This document shows positions 33,156 to 47,900 of a stretch of 64,000 nt of DNA, piece by piece; positions within the stretch are counted from its first letter, which is position 1, and the number at the start of each line of letters is the position of its first letter. Below the pieces are notes generated by a model. It was not told the DNA's origin. It was given only the letters and a program-made list of their open reading frames with translations, and did no database searches. Source of the DNA: Blepharisma japonicum. Taxonomy: Eukaryota; Ciliophora; Heterotrichea; Heterotrichida; Blepharismidae. The translations under genes and the position numbers were made by a program. The stretch covers positions 1 to 64,000 of the forward strand of contig CATKHK010000042.1 in assembly GCA_949751835.1 (NCBI GenBank), given 5' to 3'.

Positions 33156-35582
33156 ATGGCAGCAACAAGAATTTTTCGTTCAATTGCACAAAACCCTGCC
33201 TTTGAAAATCTCAAAATTCCTGGAATTACGATAGTTCGAACCAAAGATCAAGCAAAACGAGTTGTGGAAATTCTTATGAGCCATCCTGAAAGAATTCATG
33301 CTTGGGATACCGAAACAATAGGCTTCGATGTAAAAGAGCAATCTCCTGTAGGGAATGGTCAAATAATTTGTGCTACTGCGTTTATAGGCCCAGAGGTAAA
33401 TTTTGGCTCAGGTTCAAAACTTTTTATTGATAATTACGCAGAGGCTAATGGTATAATTGAGGAATTTAAGCTTTATTTTGAGAATCCTGACTATTACAAA
33501 GTTTGACATAATTATGGTTTTGATCGACACATTTTTTATAACCACGGAATTAATGTCCTAGGTTTTGGAGGAGACACAATGCATATGGCAAGACTTGCAA
33601 ACCCTTCACGAGGTCCAAAAGAATACAGCTTAGCCAGATGCACACACAATTATTCCCAACTTATGACTAAAGTAAAAAACAAACTTATTAAAGATCTTAT
33701 AAGTTTCCACACAAAAGATCCAGAAGTCTTAAAAACCATCAAAGAATATACCGCAAACACCAAAATGAGGGTAAAAAAGACAATGGATGAGCTTTTTGCG
33801 TATCAAAAACCTTTAAAATCAGGCGGATTAAGCAAGCTTCTAGTAACACCTGAAGTAGAAGAACTTCATACGACCCCAAAATTCATAGAAAAATGGGTGG
33901 ATTATTCAACACTTGATGCGGTATTTTTTATATAGGAATTAACCTTTTATTTGCGTGAAGCTTTGGTCACTGAATTATCAAGTTTTCCTTTAAAATCCGA
34001 AGATATGACCACTTTGTGGGATTTTTATTTAAAATATTGGCTGCCTTTGGGGGAAACATTGACTGATATGGAGAGAAATGGCATGAAATTAGACCTTCAG
34101 CATATGAAAAAAATCAATGATCAAGCTAATAATGACAAATTTAAATATAAAAATGAGTTTTTAAGCTGGGTTAATAATGTGGATCCAGATCTGCTTTATT
34201 TTAACCCAGATTCTAATGCTCATATGCAACAATTTTTATATGCTCCTTTTAATAAAGAACAAGGAGAAGCGAATTCTGATAGTGAAGGCGAAGAAGAGGA
34301 GGTAAGAAAGACGTCAAATATGTCTTTAAAAAACCAAATGTATTTTCCAAAAGAAAGGACATTTTTAGTAGAAAATTTAGATAGAAAAGATGGTGAGAAA
34401 AAAATGACCCATATGACGATTAAAGGGTTAGGACTCCCAGTGCCTTTTAGGACCACAACTGGAATGCCATCTGTTGATGGAAAAGCATTAAGATTGCTGG
34501 CTGGAGACCCTGGTAATGGCAAACATGGAGTTGCTTATGAATTTTTTAAAAATCAAGGAGATGAGAAAGCAGGGATTTCTATATGTTATGCACTAGATTC
34601 TTTATTGAAATATAAAGGGATTGATACTCTGCTTCACACTTATATTGAGCCTTTACAAACTTTGTGTGATAAAGAAGAAAGAATCCATTATTCTTTAAAT
34701 ATTAATACAGAAACTGGGAGACTTTCAGCCAAAAAGCCAAACGCCCAGAATCAGCCAGCTCTCGACAAAGATATATATAAAATCCGCAAAGCCTTTATTG
34801 CAGCTCCAGGGAACAGCTTAATTGTCGCTGATTATGGTCAGCTTGAGCTCAGAGTTTTAGCCCATATGACGAATTGTCAGTCAATGATAAATGCTTTTCA
34901 TGCAGGCGGCGATTTCCATTCACGTACAGCTATATCTATGTACCCAGAAATAAAGCAAGCTGTAGACGAAGGCAAAGTTTTATTAGAATGGGACAAATCC
35001 CAAGGCGAGCCCCCAGCACCTTTACTAAAATCTTTATATGCTGCACAAAGAAAAACAGCTAAAACCATGAATTTTTCAATTGCGTATGGTAAAACGGCCC
35101 ATGGTTTCGCAAAAGATTGGGGCTGCAGCTTGGAAGAAGCTAGTGAAGCGTTAAAAAGATGGTACGCAGAGCGAAAAGAAGTAGAAGATTGGCAAGATCA
35201 AGTAAGAAAACTAGTAAGAAGTAAAGGATATACAAGGACACTGCTAGGTAGATATAGAAAATTGACAGAAGTTAATAATAAACTTCCCTCAAAAAAGCAG
35301 CATGCCCTAAGAGCAGCTATTAATACACCTATACAAGGAGGAGCAGCTGATATTGTGACAGGCGCAATGATAAGGATTAACTATAATGATGAACTAAAAC
35401 AAATGGGCTGGAAATTACTAGTCCAAATACATGATGAAGTTATATTAGAAGGCCCTTCAAGCTCTGCAGATAGAGCCTTTGAGATTGTAAAAGAATGCAT
35501 GTCAGCACCTCTTGACGAGCCACTCAGAATAAACTTAGAAACTGACGCAAAAATTGCCCAAAACTGGTATGATGCCAAATAA
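33156..35582 (+). CDS. PolA-type organellar DNA polymerase (POP-like)
   Basis: 803 aa, one 15-nt intron (GTATTTTTTATATAG, 33921-33935). The N-terminus (MAATRIFRSIAQ) is basic and Ser/Arg-containing, as for a mitochondrial presequence. A 3'-5' exonuclease domain has Exo I WDTETIGFD (about 50-58), Exo II HNYGFDRHIF (with its preceding Trp as TGA) and Exo III YSTLDA. The polymerase domain has motif A DYGQLELRVLAHMTN (about 552), motif B RKTAKTMNFSIAYGK (about 626) and motif C QIHDEV (about 750). There is no 5'-nuclease domain. This is the plant and protist organellar polymerase pattern rather than metazoan Pol gamma; it probably replicates mitochondrial DNA. An acidic EGEEEE insert lies near residue 375. 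Confidence 0.92.
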
Positions 35583-35625
35583 AGTATTTATTTAATATAA
35601 TTTCCCACTAAGTAGCCATTTTATA

Positions 35626-36330
35626 ATGAAAATCTGGTTTTTCGCTGTATTAGCCCTCGCTTTTGCTTTAGATGAACCTGAGCCTATCAATGACCAAGAA
35701 AGAAACGACGAAGTAGCACAGTCAGAAACCCGTTCCCGTTGGGTTGCTTGTTTACTTATTTCTCGAACAAAATTAATCAAAGATTTCGACGATATTTCAG
35801 AAATTTATGCAGAATCAAGCTTCGAAAAAGAATTTATCCAGCGAAGAATTATTGCAGACATTCTTTATAAATGCGATAAAGTTTTAACCTCAAAACAAGC
35901 CGAAGAAATAATGGCAGCAGAGGATATAAATTTAGAGCAGCCAGGAATCAAAGAATTCACGATAATTGATAAGGAGTTTTATATGAATGAAAAAAGCGAT
36001 ATAAGATTGACTCAGCAACAAGAAGAGTTGGTAAAGAAAATTAACATTGTAAGAATGAATTAGGAAGCAAATAAAGTTGATGAAGAAATTGAAGTTGAAG
36101 CACCAATAGTAGATGACTTTGATGCTAGAGTTTATACACAAAGTAAAGATCTATTGCCAAGTAGCTTGTTTTACCCAGGACTAATTGGAGGTGTACTCTT
36201 ATTGATAGGGCTTGGGTTTTTCAGTAAGAAATATTTAGTTATTAAAAGAGTGTCTTCCCTTAAAAATCAAAAAGAAGAAAAATTTGCCTCTGCTAAAAAG
36301 AAATCAAGAAAAGATAAAAAAGATCAATAG
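35626..36330 (+). CDS. Single-pass ER-type membrane protein (229 aa)
   Basis: Signal peptide MKIWFFAVLALAFALDEPEP, a lumenal helical domain with one conserved-looking Cys pair (WVACLLISRT, ILYKCDKV), a membrane helix (LFYPGLIGGVLLLIGLGFF) and a Lys-rich cytosolic tail ending KKSRKDKKDQ. One 15-nt intron, GTAAGAATGAATTAG, at 36049-36063; without splicing the frame would stop at the intron TAG before the membrane helix. It starts only 43 bp after the polymerase stop, on the same strand. I do not recognise the family; the basic tail suggests retention in the ER. Confidence 0.7.
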
Positions 36331-37049
36331 GAGTATTTAATAAATATGATTTAACCATTGAGTTAATTATTGGTAATACCAAATTACTTTTCTGATTTCT
36401 AAATTTTTTCGATTTTTAAATATAATTTGTTGTAGATTTTTTTATTTGGAGCAATAGCTTTAGATTGTTTTGACCTTTATAATATATTTTTTATATTCGT
36501 TACACTGTTCTCATCATAATTTTAAAATTTTAACCAATATTGTTATCATGATTATAATTAAATTTACTTAAAATTCAAGATTTAGAGAGAAACTAAGTAA
36601 TAATCACTGCATAAATTCCTTATAAAACATCATATATCAGAAACTATTTGAATCATTAAAATAATAATATAGACTGAATATAAAAGGATTGCTGATATGC
36701 AGAGATATAATTATTTTATGCGGGAATATTAATTAAAAGCAAAAATGCATAATTATAAAATATTAAATCTGTTTGATCTAGCTAGTTTATTAAATTAGCT
36801 CTCCAAGATATTCTTTAATGCTTGAATGAAAATTTTTGAAATCTTGATTTTCTTGTCCTAGGCAGCATTGTTCTTGTTTTGAAAAATATTATTTATCGTT
36901 TCGCTGTAGGATTTAAATATATAATTTCTTTTGAGATTGGCTGCTATCTTCCAACATTATGATGAGCTTGCAAGTTATTTTTCTTGCTGGATAAAGACTA
37001 AGGAAATTGAATTGAATAATTATATTTTAATTTAAACTAAGCAAAGCAA
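36331..37049. other. Intergenic, 719 bp
   Basis: AT-rich; no supported feature. Confidence 0.5.
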
Positions 37050-40000
37050 ATGACTAAAAAATTTATTCATAAAAAACTAAGAGCAATAATGTCAAAGAAA
37101 CGAATAGGGAAAAGTGTTGATCCGATTAGTTCCACATTTCCAATCAGTGTTACAGAATCCTCAAGTAGAAGTGCTCGAGAATCTTTATATCAATATTTTC
37201 CCACAATTTCTCCGAGAAATTCAAACCCACAATTAAAAACATATTCAGATTTTGAGCCTGCAAATGTTTATATATCCGCTCTCAAAGAAATAGGGGAAAA
37301 AGCTTATGTACCTTTGAGTAGCCTTAAACAAAGGATGACTCCTAGAAGACTTTCAACACAGCCAAAAGCGAGCATAGAATCATGTACTTCTGAATTTCAA
37401 TTTATCCCTACCAATATAACCCCTGATCCAAATCCGTTACTTCCAGTCCAAGAAGAACAAGAACTTGAGTCATCCAAACAAGAATTCAAAACCTGAAAAC
37501 CCAAACTAGATTCCCTAAAAGTAATATTCAAATAGAAACAAATAAAAGATCTCAGAGAATACAAATATTTAGATGATTTTGTATTTAATTTTGAAACTAC
37601 AGGAAAACTTGTATAACTTACATAGGTTTCGGAAATGAAAAAATTCAATGGGGACGCAAGATTGACTTGTCTGAAAAGTTTGTCATATTCTTTAGAATTA
37701 TTTCAAAAATCCATAGAGCAGATTATTTTTGTCAAAAAAAGATTTGTAAAAGAAATTGAAAATTTAGCTGAAGAAAAATTAAGTCTTTTAAGAAATTTAG
37801 AAAAAGAAAAAACCCTTAATGATATAAAAATTACAGGGAAAAAAACTCACAAATCAAAAGAAAGCAAAAATTCACAAGAAATAGGGGTTGTTGCTGATAG
37901 CATCCACCGTAAAGTGGAGCTAGAAAAGGAAAAACTTGCAGAGAAAGTGGAGCAGTTAGAAAAATACGTTGCAGATCTAAAAGATTTCACAAAAGTAGAA
38001 AATTTGGAGCAAGAACTTACAGACTATAGAGATAAGCATTCAAAAATGTCAAAAGGGTTTAAAGTTTACAAGCTAGAAAAAGAGAAAATAATTTATTCCA
38101 TGGAGCTCCAAATAGGTGAGCTCCGTGAAAAAATTGCTTCAAATTCAATTTTCATGAAAGATTTTAATGAAATCAAAGAAAGCTTTGAATTGAAAAATCA
38201 TAATTTGCAGCTAAGAGTCCAACAATTAACAGAAGAATCAAGCAGTCTTAGGGAAAGTATGAAAATGTTTTCAGAAGATATGACGAGATATTTGATTTTT
38301 AAAGAAATGTATGAAAAATCGCTAGATCAATTAAACACAATGAGATATAAATATAATCAATTAGAACTCAATATTGCTGCTGGGAGTGTTCCATTAAATA
38401 AAGATGGAATTATTTGGATCCCATTAGACGACCCTTTATTTGCTATTGTGAGAAATATTCCTGCACAGATAGAAAACAATAAAATGATGATTATAAGCGA
38501 AAAAGTAGAGTTTGAGAAAGAAAAATCAAAAATTGGCGCTAAACATGACTATAGCACTGTAGGGCAGAGAAGAAACCCTTCTGCTGCTTATAACCCTCCT
38601 GATGTTTCAGTTGATCCAAATCTTATTGATCTTTCTGCTTTTAGATTCAATAGGCCAACTTATGCAGGATTGCTTGGCATTGATCAAAATGAAAAGAAAA
38701 AATCTTTTGAAGTCCCTTTTACAAACTGACTAGAAATCACTATAAGAGGTATATATGACTCTAAATATAATGAACATCTAATGGCATCTTTTGAAACTGG
38801 CAGAGTTCCTACCTCCTTCCCAGAATTCGTATATAATTGAATGGGTCATTTTTTTGTTGATGAAATTACTCGACAAGTCAAAGAAGTAGAATGATGGCGA
38901 AGAGAACAGGCTGACCAATTTCGGCTTCAGCTACTTCTTGCTTTGAAAAACGAAAAGAGCAAAAAAGTGTGGGAAATCCACACTTTTATAGAATTTTTAA
39001 ATGAAGAATTAATGCTTGACGAGCTTGCATTTTTTTTGTATTGCAGACATGAGCTTTTTAAAGGCCCACAGCTGTTTCTGACTCCTGGTAGATTTTCTGC
39101 TGTTCATTTTGTGGTTTTAAGCAAAATTTTCGAAATTATTGACAAAGTGATGGCGAAAATTAATCCAAACGATAGAAGTGACTTAAAGCTCCAGCTTCAG
39201 TCTAAAGCAAGAAATAAAAACGGGCTAATGACTTTAGATGCTGGGCTCGCTTTAAGAGTGATACTCGAATACTTTATTCGAGAAAAAAAATGCAGATATT
39301 TGGCTGTCAGAGGACTTTTTAACTTAGCCCCAAAAAATCAGAATGGGACTTTACCATTGAAATCCTTTAAATCCATCTGCAATAATTTAGACCCAGAAGC
39401 TCCTGACTCTTTAATTATAAAAATGTACAGAGATGCCTGAATAATGGGAAACGGAGTAATCACCCATGATCGATTTTTTATTTTAGCAAACGAAAACGGA
39501 TTTTTCTATAAATGTTTAAGACTAAAAGCAGATGCAGTTCCATTACCCCTGAATAAATATAACGAAATAAATGAAGAAAGCTCAGAATATGTGGCAAGAA
39601 TGAAAGAAGCTTATGACGCATTTTCCCATGTAAAGCAGCCTGTGGCTTTAATTAAAGATGCTGTAAGAGGGATGGGGCTAACTGATGTATTAGAAAGCTT
39701 AATAAAATTTGAGGAACTTATTAAAAACAAAGTCCAAGAGCCGCTAGAAAACTATAGAGGACTGACTCTTATAGATGTTTTTAAGCATTTCTGGGTCCTT
39801 TGCATACAAGCTCAGCTGGCTTTTGAAGAATGCAATAGAAAAGCGTTTTCTTTTAATATCCCAGAAAATATAAAAAATTTAGAAATATTTGCATTGCCAA
39901 GAGCTTGTGAAGGTTTTATTGAAACTTTGAATTTATTCTCAATACACAAACTGTCTACCAGAGTTGCTATTAGAAGAATACAAAGAATGTGGAAAGCTAA

Positions 40001-40088
40001 AAGGGATATAAATCTTACTGCAACTGTATTTAAAGGCATTACCAAATTTAAGCGAATTCTTAAAAAAAATCATCCACATCCAAAGTAA
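37050..40088 (+). CDS. Large coiled-coil protein, TSNAXIP1-like, with IQ-like motif
   Basis: 1,002 aa in three exons; 15-nt introns GTAATATTCAAATAG (37521-37535) and GTATAACTTACATAG (37611-37625). A basic Ser/Pro-rich N-terminus with LSSLKQRMTPRRL precedes long coiled coils (about 190-440: VKKRFVKEIENLAEEKLSL, ELEKEKLAEKVEQLEKYVAD). A globular, EF-hand-like helical middle follows (LTPGRFSAVHFVVLSKIFEI, KNQNGTLPLKSFKSI) and near the C-terminus RVAIRRIQRMWKAKRDI resembles an IQ calmodulin site. The order N-terminal helical domain plus coiled coil recalls translin-associated factor X-interacting protein 1, an axonemal/sperm protein, but that is a weak call. Several Trp are TGA (37495, 38727, 39438 regions). 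Stop TAA 40086-40088. Confidence 0.65.
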
Positions 40089-40105
40089 CAGTTAATAATA
40101 TTTTA

Positions 40106-41266
40106 CTAAAAAATCAAACATTCTTTTTTCTCATTAAAAGCACCATTTGTATGCTCATCTTTTGTTTTATTTCTACCTTCCATTACCTGTCTTCTGTCTG
40201 CAAATTCAGGCCATCTATGCTCTACAGTTGTTGAAGCTATATCTTCTTTGTATTGCAGCGATGACCTTTGCTCTATTGTATTTGTTTTAATTTCTTCTTT
40301 TGATTGTCTTTTTTTGATTTTTTTGCCTTTTTTTGCCTGAATTGCACTATCTGAGCTTCTTCTGGGAGAACTTGACTCACTTTTCCTTTTTCTTCATTCA
40401 AAGACATTATCAAATGCAAAATCATTTCTTTCACCGATAGATTGGATCATTTCTTTGATTCTGTCATAATTAGGAGTTTCTTCAAATCTTAAGCCTTTAA
40501 TATAGCTCATAAGAGGAATCAGCTCTGAAGGGCAACCTCTGAACAGCTGGTCTAAAGATGTGTTGACCTTCATGTTCATTATTTTTAAATATTTGTCTTG
40601 CTTATTTGCACCTTTAAGTCCTTGCCAAGGCAATGAGCCTTTTAAAAAATATAGGTAAACGTAAATAATACCTTCTAAATCGTCCCTTCGGCTTTGCTCA
40701 ATTCCCATATGAGAATTTATGGAGGCATATCTGGCTGTTCCTGTAAGGGTTCTGTTATCTCTATATTGGATATGCTGCTTTGTTTTGTTGTCTCTGTACT
40801 TTTTTGATAGTCCAAAATCTATTATATATACAAGTGATTGTTTCTTACCTAAGCCAAATAAAAAATTATCCGGTTTTATATCTCGATGAATATAATCATG
40901 ATTATGTACAGTTTCAATTCTCTGAATCATTTGTAAGCAAAGATTTGTTGCTGATTTCAATGACATTCTTCGATCTATCTCCGCAAAATTGTCCTCCAGA
41001 GATTTGCCTAAAAGTTCTTGGATCATTATATTATAAGACCCTTCAGTGCCATATCAATAAACTTTAGGTATTCCTACGCCTGCAATTGATCTCATGAGCT
41101 TTGCCTCATTAATAACTTGTGGAACTGAACAGTTCGCATTTTCAATTTTTACAGCAACTTCTTCTTGAGTTTCTATGTGACTGCCCATGAAAATTTCCCC
41201 AAAGGAGCCACCACCAATTTTTTTGCGGAGGATATATTTTCCTCCGACTCTGATATAGCCTTCCAT
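40106..41266 (-). CDS. Casein kinase 1 family protein kinase
   Basis: 386 aa, no intron. Starts [20 protein letters not shown]; glycine loop [12 protein letters not shown] Lys in VAVKIE, catalytic loop [21 protein letters not shown], then the CK1 signature [24 protein letters not shown] and LPWQGLKG. All catalytic residues are present. A Lys/Ser-rich C-terminal tail ([24 protein letters not shown]) may carry a nuclear signal and autoinhibitory sites. Trp after PKVY and before RKRKSE are TGA. TAG at 40106-40108, only 17 bp from the convergent coiled-coil gene's stop. Confidence 0.94.
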
Positions 41267-41921
41267 TATAAAAAATTTGTTATATCCAACTGCTTATTTT
41301 CGATTTAAGTATGATCCTATGATAGATATGCTAAAAACATACTCTTTAGAAAGGATAGCCTATCTACTTTTATTAGTTTATACGGTAAATTTAAAAATCC
41401 AAATAGTTAGATAAGTTGCATATTTTCAATTGATGGGCAATGGTAGGCTTATTTATTTTAAAGAAAAAGTATAGGACACCGATTATATGCTTAAGGATTT
41501 TGAATTTAAGGTATACAATTTAGTCCATAATTTCAAGATATGAACATATTTATTAATTCAATAAATTATTAAAATTTTTTTGTAAGATTAGATATTTGGT
41601 GGGATACTCCTGCGATGTTTTATGATTGCTGATAAAGAAAGTAATATAACTGGAATTATTAAAAAATGCCAATTTAAGATTGGTAAAATTTTATAATGAT
41701 TTTATATCACAGCAGATGATCTTAATATTCAGAATGAGTTAAAAAATATAAAAATTTGGATTTTATCATCAATTTCTAAAAATAAACGCCTAGCTATCAA
41801 ATTCCCCAATGATTATAATTTATTATTCTTATTTTCGTCTTTTGCTATTATATCTATAACTCTACCTCTAGTTTTTTTCTATTTTCTAGTAAAAATCCTT
41901 TGACTGTAAATCCATAATAAA
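41267..41921. other. Intergenic, divergent promoter region (CK1 / Piezo)
   Basis: 655 bp between two genes transcribed apart; no specific element recognised. Confidence 0.5.
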
Positions 41922-44900
41922 ATGCTGCAGCAAATATTTTGTACCCTTTTATTGCTTTGCGGATCATTTTATGCTACTTGCTTCTCTGGAGTTTACATAG
42001 CGTTTGCCTTATACATTTGAGTCAGCTTAATATTAGGTTACAATGCCCCAAAAGCGATCTTTAAATTTTTATTGCTCATGAACTTGCTTGTCATTTTGGT
42101 AAAATCTTCTCTGATATTTCTCATTTATTATAAAGAATTCAATATAATTCAAGTGACTGAAAATTCTTTTCTCACCCGAGGCTTATTTCTGGATGAAAAT
42201 GCTATGGAGCCTTGACTGTTCAAGAATTTTGGATTCGATCTTTTGGCACTTATCATATCAATTATTGGCTCGAAATATGGTTATCATTCTAAATTTTCAA
42301 GAAGATTAGGTCTATATGGCTTTCGATATCAGGTAATGCAGGTTTTCGAATGGGTTGGGCTTTCGCTCTTATGTGTAGAATGTGTAATTTATTTTTCAGT
42401 CATCAGTTTTATTTATTCTCTTTTGGCTATAGCAATAGGAATAAATTTACGATATAAATCCAACACTGCAGGGAAAGTGATATGCATTTTAGTATCATCT
42501 TTTTCGTTAATTCAGATAATTTTTTCTTATCTTTACAAGGTTATTTTGCATCAATGAATTGGAGATGATATTGTATGAGGCTTAGGACTAATTACATGAG
42601 ACCAAAAAATGCTTAGTGTCTATGTAACAGCTTTTGCTTTACAGTGGCTTTATACTTATTTAGGATTCGTAAAAATGAATAAATTCCAAATGAAAAAAAT
42701 GATGTGTGCTCCTTTAATTCTTGTAAATGACGGCATCATAAGCCAAGGGCATGGAAGTGCATTTCTAGATTATACGTGAAAAGAAACAGGCTTGCACTTA
42801 ATAGCAAGATTTTTCTGTATATTATGGTCAATTTATTTTAAAAATATCCTGAGTATGGCAATTATGATTCCTTTATTTTTATCAATGATTATCACACATA
42901 AAAAAATAATATTAGCCTTATACAGAGTCATTTTGATCCCTTTGCTATTTGGAGGGTTTTCATTTAGTTATGTTAAAAACCTATATCTAAATGACAATTC
43001 TTATTTACGAAAAGGGGAAATTGCATTTTTAATAATTACACTTATGTGCTTTATCATTTTAGTAAGGCTCGAATATAGAAAACATAGGAAAAAATTTCGT
43101 CCAAGCCGACTGAGTTTTCTTTTAAAATGATGATATTCTATATCTCTTTTATGTGTTCTCCTGGTAGGACTTTCCCAAGTAGATATAGCCCATGGATTAA
43201 TTGTTCTAGCATACTTTGTTTTCTTGATGATGGATGCTTTAATACCAAAATACTGAATTTACTTAACAGGCTATAGTATGGGTTATTTATTTCTAATAAA
43301 AACGATAAATGTTTTTCCAGAAATTTTAATGTCAAGTTTTGTATCAAATACAACTGATGCAAGCACTATAGGTATTTTAACAGAAGAATTTAATAGAACT
43401 ATTTATTGGAATGAAGTCCTTATGTGAGCACTTGTGATTTTTCAAGGAATTCAGTTATGGATAAATAAAACAAGAAAAAAATTAATGTTTAGAACAAGGC
43501 TGATTACATCATCTTTAAATGACCAAAAAAAGCATGCACTTTATGTATGGTATAAAGGCGTTGAGCTTTGATTTATTTTTGTGCTAATTTTTACATTTAT
43601 TTTAATGTCTGCCAAAAATTTCATTAATTTTGTTAGGTTCATCTTAGCTTGTGTACTCGTTATTGATCATTTGAAAAAGCCAGTAAAATATTATACAAAG
43701 GACTTTACAGGAGTACTCTATATGACATTTATATTCAAAATTTTAAGCGGGATTATTCTAATAGGGAGATACTTATATCAGTATTTCCCATTGTTTTCGC
43801 TGCCAACTACAAATAGTTTATTTATAGGAATAGAAATCTATGATACTACCGACCTGTATACCACAGTAATACTTGATTCATGCTTATATATTGCCTCAAG
43901 ATACTCATATAGACTACTTAAAGTGCAAAAGGCCAAAGTAATAAAATATCTTTTTGATTATTCAAAATACTATAAATACTGAGTAATTTTTGAATCTCAT
44001 CACTTCTTTTTACTTTTAGTAATCTTTGTACTCTCTGTGTATTGGAAGCTCTCACTTTCAATGTTTTTGTATTTATTAATTGCAATTATTTACTTTATTT
44101 CAATCTGTATTTATTTCAATAATGTCATAGATCGTGATTATGAAGTAGAGTTAAGATATCGAAGAAGGTTGTGAAGAGCGCTTTTCACTATAACAATCTC
44201 ATCTTTTATAGTTTCATACATAAATGTGCTATTAGAGCCCTCGTTTTTCCAGCCAGATATTAATCTATATTTGGAATGGACATTTTTTATTATAGGTTTC
44301 ACAAAGACTACCAACTGGAGTATTTTAGATAATTATGGCTACTTTATCATTTGCATATTTTTGATCATGGAGAAGCATTGCCTAGAATATTTAACTCCAA
44401 AAACTGAAGAAGAGCACTTACTAAAAGCAAAAGAACAAGAACTGGCTGAAGAAGGGGTTAAGAAAAAAGTAAATGCTGTGTTTATTGTTACTCTTAACCT
44501 TATTATTATCATTTCAGAATCAGTCATACCTATGATGCTTTTATTCATAGCATTTGATAAGCTAACAATAATAAGCGGAGTTTATTTACTGACTTTATTT
44601 TTTATCTCAATCTTAAGTAAAGATAACCAAAAATTGGTTTTTTGCATGACTTTATCAATTATGGTGCTAGTTCAGTATATATTGATTTTGAGCAATATAA
44701 ATAAAAAGAATTCGCCTCAGACTCCGCCAACTATTGTTCAATTTGATGAGCCTTGATTTATGAAGCAAGACTGAATTACAATGGACGATCCTTTCTTTTT
44801 AAATCTTGGATCTGACATTTCTCAGCTGCATAGCATACTTTTGGATCAAATTTGTATACTGCTTTGCATGCTGCATTTTATTCTATTAGTCACTTATAAA

Positions 44901-47900
44901 TCTGATAGAAAATTATATGACTCAAATCTCCGGCAAAATCAAGAAAATAATGAAAAATCAGAAAAATTTGAAAATTCAGAAAAATTAGAAAATTTAGAAA
45001 AATTAGAAAATTCAGAAAAATATGAAAATTTGAAAAAATTAGATAATTTAGAGAAATTAGAAAATACAGAGAAATATGAAAAAATTAAAAAACCAGAAGA
45101 TTCTCATGAAAATGAAGGAAACACACTGCAAAAAACTTGGGGATTTATTAAGAGACAAGTTTACAAATTTTCGCGGTACTTATTCTTATTCTTCGTCTTA
45201 TTGTTTACATCTCAAAGCTTAGGGCTAATTTCTCTGATTTACTGTATTTTTGCTTTACTTTTTATTTTAAAGGAAATTGACCTTATCGAAAGTATAGAAA
45301 ATCTCCAAAAATATATCAAACTCCTAGCCTATTTCCTCTTATTCGTATTATTAGATTTAATTGTACAATTTACTTTCCAGATGCCATTTCAAATTTTCCA
45401 AGAATATGGAGAGAATAATCTTTTCCAAGTTGTCGGAGTCTTAAAACTGTGAAGAGCAGGCTCCAACTCTTTTGACCCTAGCCATCGTGCCTGGACTTAC
45501 ATAAATTTGAAAATTTCAGTCTTTGCTGTAATTTGCCTTATCTATAGAATGATAAAAAGCGAAGAATTTAATAAATATTTTGATGAACAGCTAAAAGAGC
45601 AGAACAATCAATCTAAAGAGCTAGGCATACTTAAAGCAAAAAAATTTAACGACGATCGAATTGACAGGTTCAAAGACTACGAAAAAAGTAGATTTACATT
45701 TAAAAATGAGCTAAATAAGCTAGAAAAGCATTTAGAAATGCTGAGGTTAAAAGATAAAGAATTAGATCAAAAAAAAGGAAAAGATTTTTTAGACTTTTCA
45801 AATACCCCAAAATTAATGCCTAAAGCCACAGGTGAAAAGCAAGATAAACCATTGAAAGTCCACATTGATAATTTACTGATAAGGCTTGTAGATCCAGTGC
45901 TATTTAAAGATTATTTGCAAGAAATTGAAAAAAGAGATAAAATGCAGACTCCAATTTTAGAGTTGACGAATCTTGATGAAGAAATACATAGAAGAGTATA
46001 TAAAAGAAGCAAAACTGAAGCGCATCAACCCATAATAGGTGATGTTAAATTCGATGAAGATAATACTACTATAAAAGATTACAGACTGATTTTAGGGGAC
46101 TATTTAAGACTCCTTTTTATGTATATTCCCAGCAGTAATACTCAAAATCTTTTATTTATTTTATGCTTTATAAACCACTATAATTATGCAAGCCTAGAAT
46201 CAGTGATTTTGCCATTATCTGTTGTAGGGTATGCTATGCTTGAATATCCAAGACCCCCTCCGCTTTATTTCAAAACTTTACTGTACTACTGCAGCGGGGT
46301 TTTCCTAATAAAATACTGTATACAGCTAGAAATTTGGCCTTATATCACACAGAATAAATTTCCAAAGGAATATCATGACCCTTTTAAGACAGGCTTTAAC
46401 TTGGCTAGCAATACTCATAGCGAAAACCTATTTTACTACACCATTTGGGATACTTTATTAATGATTATGATTTTATTCCATTTATATTACCTCAGAAGAG
46501 TTGGCTTATTTTCTCAGTCAGAGTATGATATAGAAACCTTTGAGCAAGCTAAAGACAGAAAAGAAAAAGAAAAATCTCTGTCTAGAAACACATTAGAAAA
46601 TCTTGTCGTAGAAGCTCAAGACTCCTTTTTAGAACCCCACCCCTCATGCATTAAGCGATTTTTTAAAAATATCGAAAGATTTTTCTCAAGACTTATCCCC
46701 AACAATAAAGAAGAAAAGCCAGGAAAGGATTTTTATTTCCCAATTATTTTTACTCAGCTTGTGATTTTGATTTATATTTTCTTTACTTTCACCAAAATGG
46801 AGGGGTATTCCCAAGATATTTCTCAGTCAATAAGAGCTAATCAATTTCAAGGGAGAATGGTGATAGCTCTGATCGTACAATTTTCATTAATTCTATTAGA
46901 TAGATATTTATACGTAAGGAAGACATCGCAAGCGTTAAAAGAAAACTTAGAAATTGGGAGTGAAGACTCTGATAAAGAATCAATTGCTTCTGACGACTGC
47001 CTACCAAAATCTCGGTCAGCAACTGTCTTTCGGACTGATTTAGCTACTCATAGAAGTGAGCTTAAAAAGAGACTTTCCTTTTTGACGAGAGCACAATTGG
47101 ACTCTGATGATGAATTAGAAGATTTTGAAAAAAGCTTAGATGAATCCTCGAAGCAGTCTACTCCTGTAGAAAAAAGGCATAGAAGAAAATGGAACAAAGA
47201 TTTGCTGCTAAAAGTGCTTCTACATATTTTGATTATGCTACTTATCCATGTGCTAGTATTTTGGTATTTTCCTATCAGCGGCACATATAGTTTGACAGGA
47301 AAAGTGTATTGCCCTGACAATAACTCAGACAACTGCAATGATTTTCAAGTCAATGACTTTATTGAGTGGTTCTACATCATTTACGCTGTCTATTTTATGA
47401 TCGTTTCTCTACAAATTAGGCATGGTCTCCCCACCTTTAGAAAAGTTTCATTTCCGCTTATGAGAAGTACCAATATTTGGTCATATAGAATGTTCAAAAC
47501 TTATCTTGCAATGCCATTTTTGTTTGAGTTAAGGACACTAATGGACTGGACCTTTACAAAAACGACCTTGGATATTTACCAATGGTTTAAATTTGAAGAC
47601 ATTTATAATCAGCTTTATATAACCCAGTGCGTTTATAAATGATATGAAAATCCTCAAAAAGACCCTATTCATTGGACGTGGAAAGTTTTTAATGGCGCTT
47701 TTGTGATTCTTGTTATTTGTCTCGTCATTTTAGCGCCTTTAATTATATTTAGCACCCTAAATCCTATAGTAGAAAGCAATCAAGTAAGATACATGAATAT
47801 GGAAATCAGCATAAATACAGATGATAGGACTTATTTACTTTATAATACAAAAACTCTTGACGAATCACATTTTATTACTGAAGAAGAATGGACAAGCTAT

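Noticed and set aside
34220-34522. Antisense 100-residue frame inside the DNA polymerase gene
   Set aside because: Fully contained opposite conserved polymerase codons; a shadow frame.
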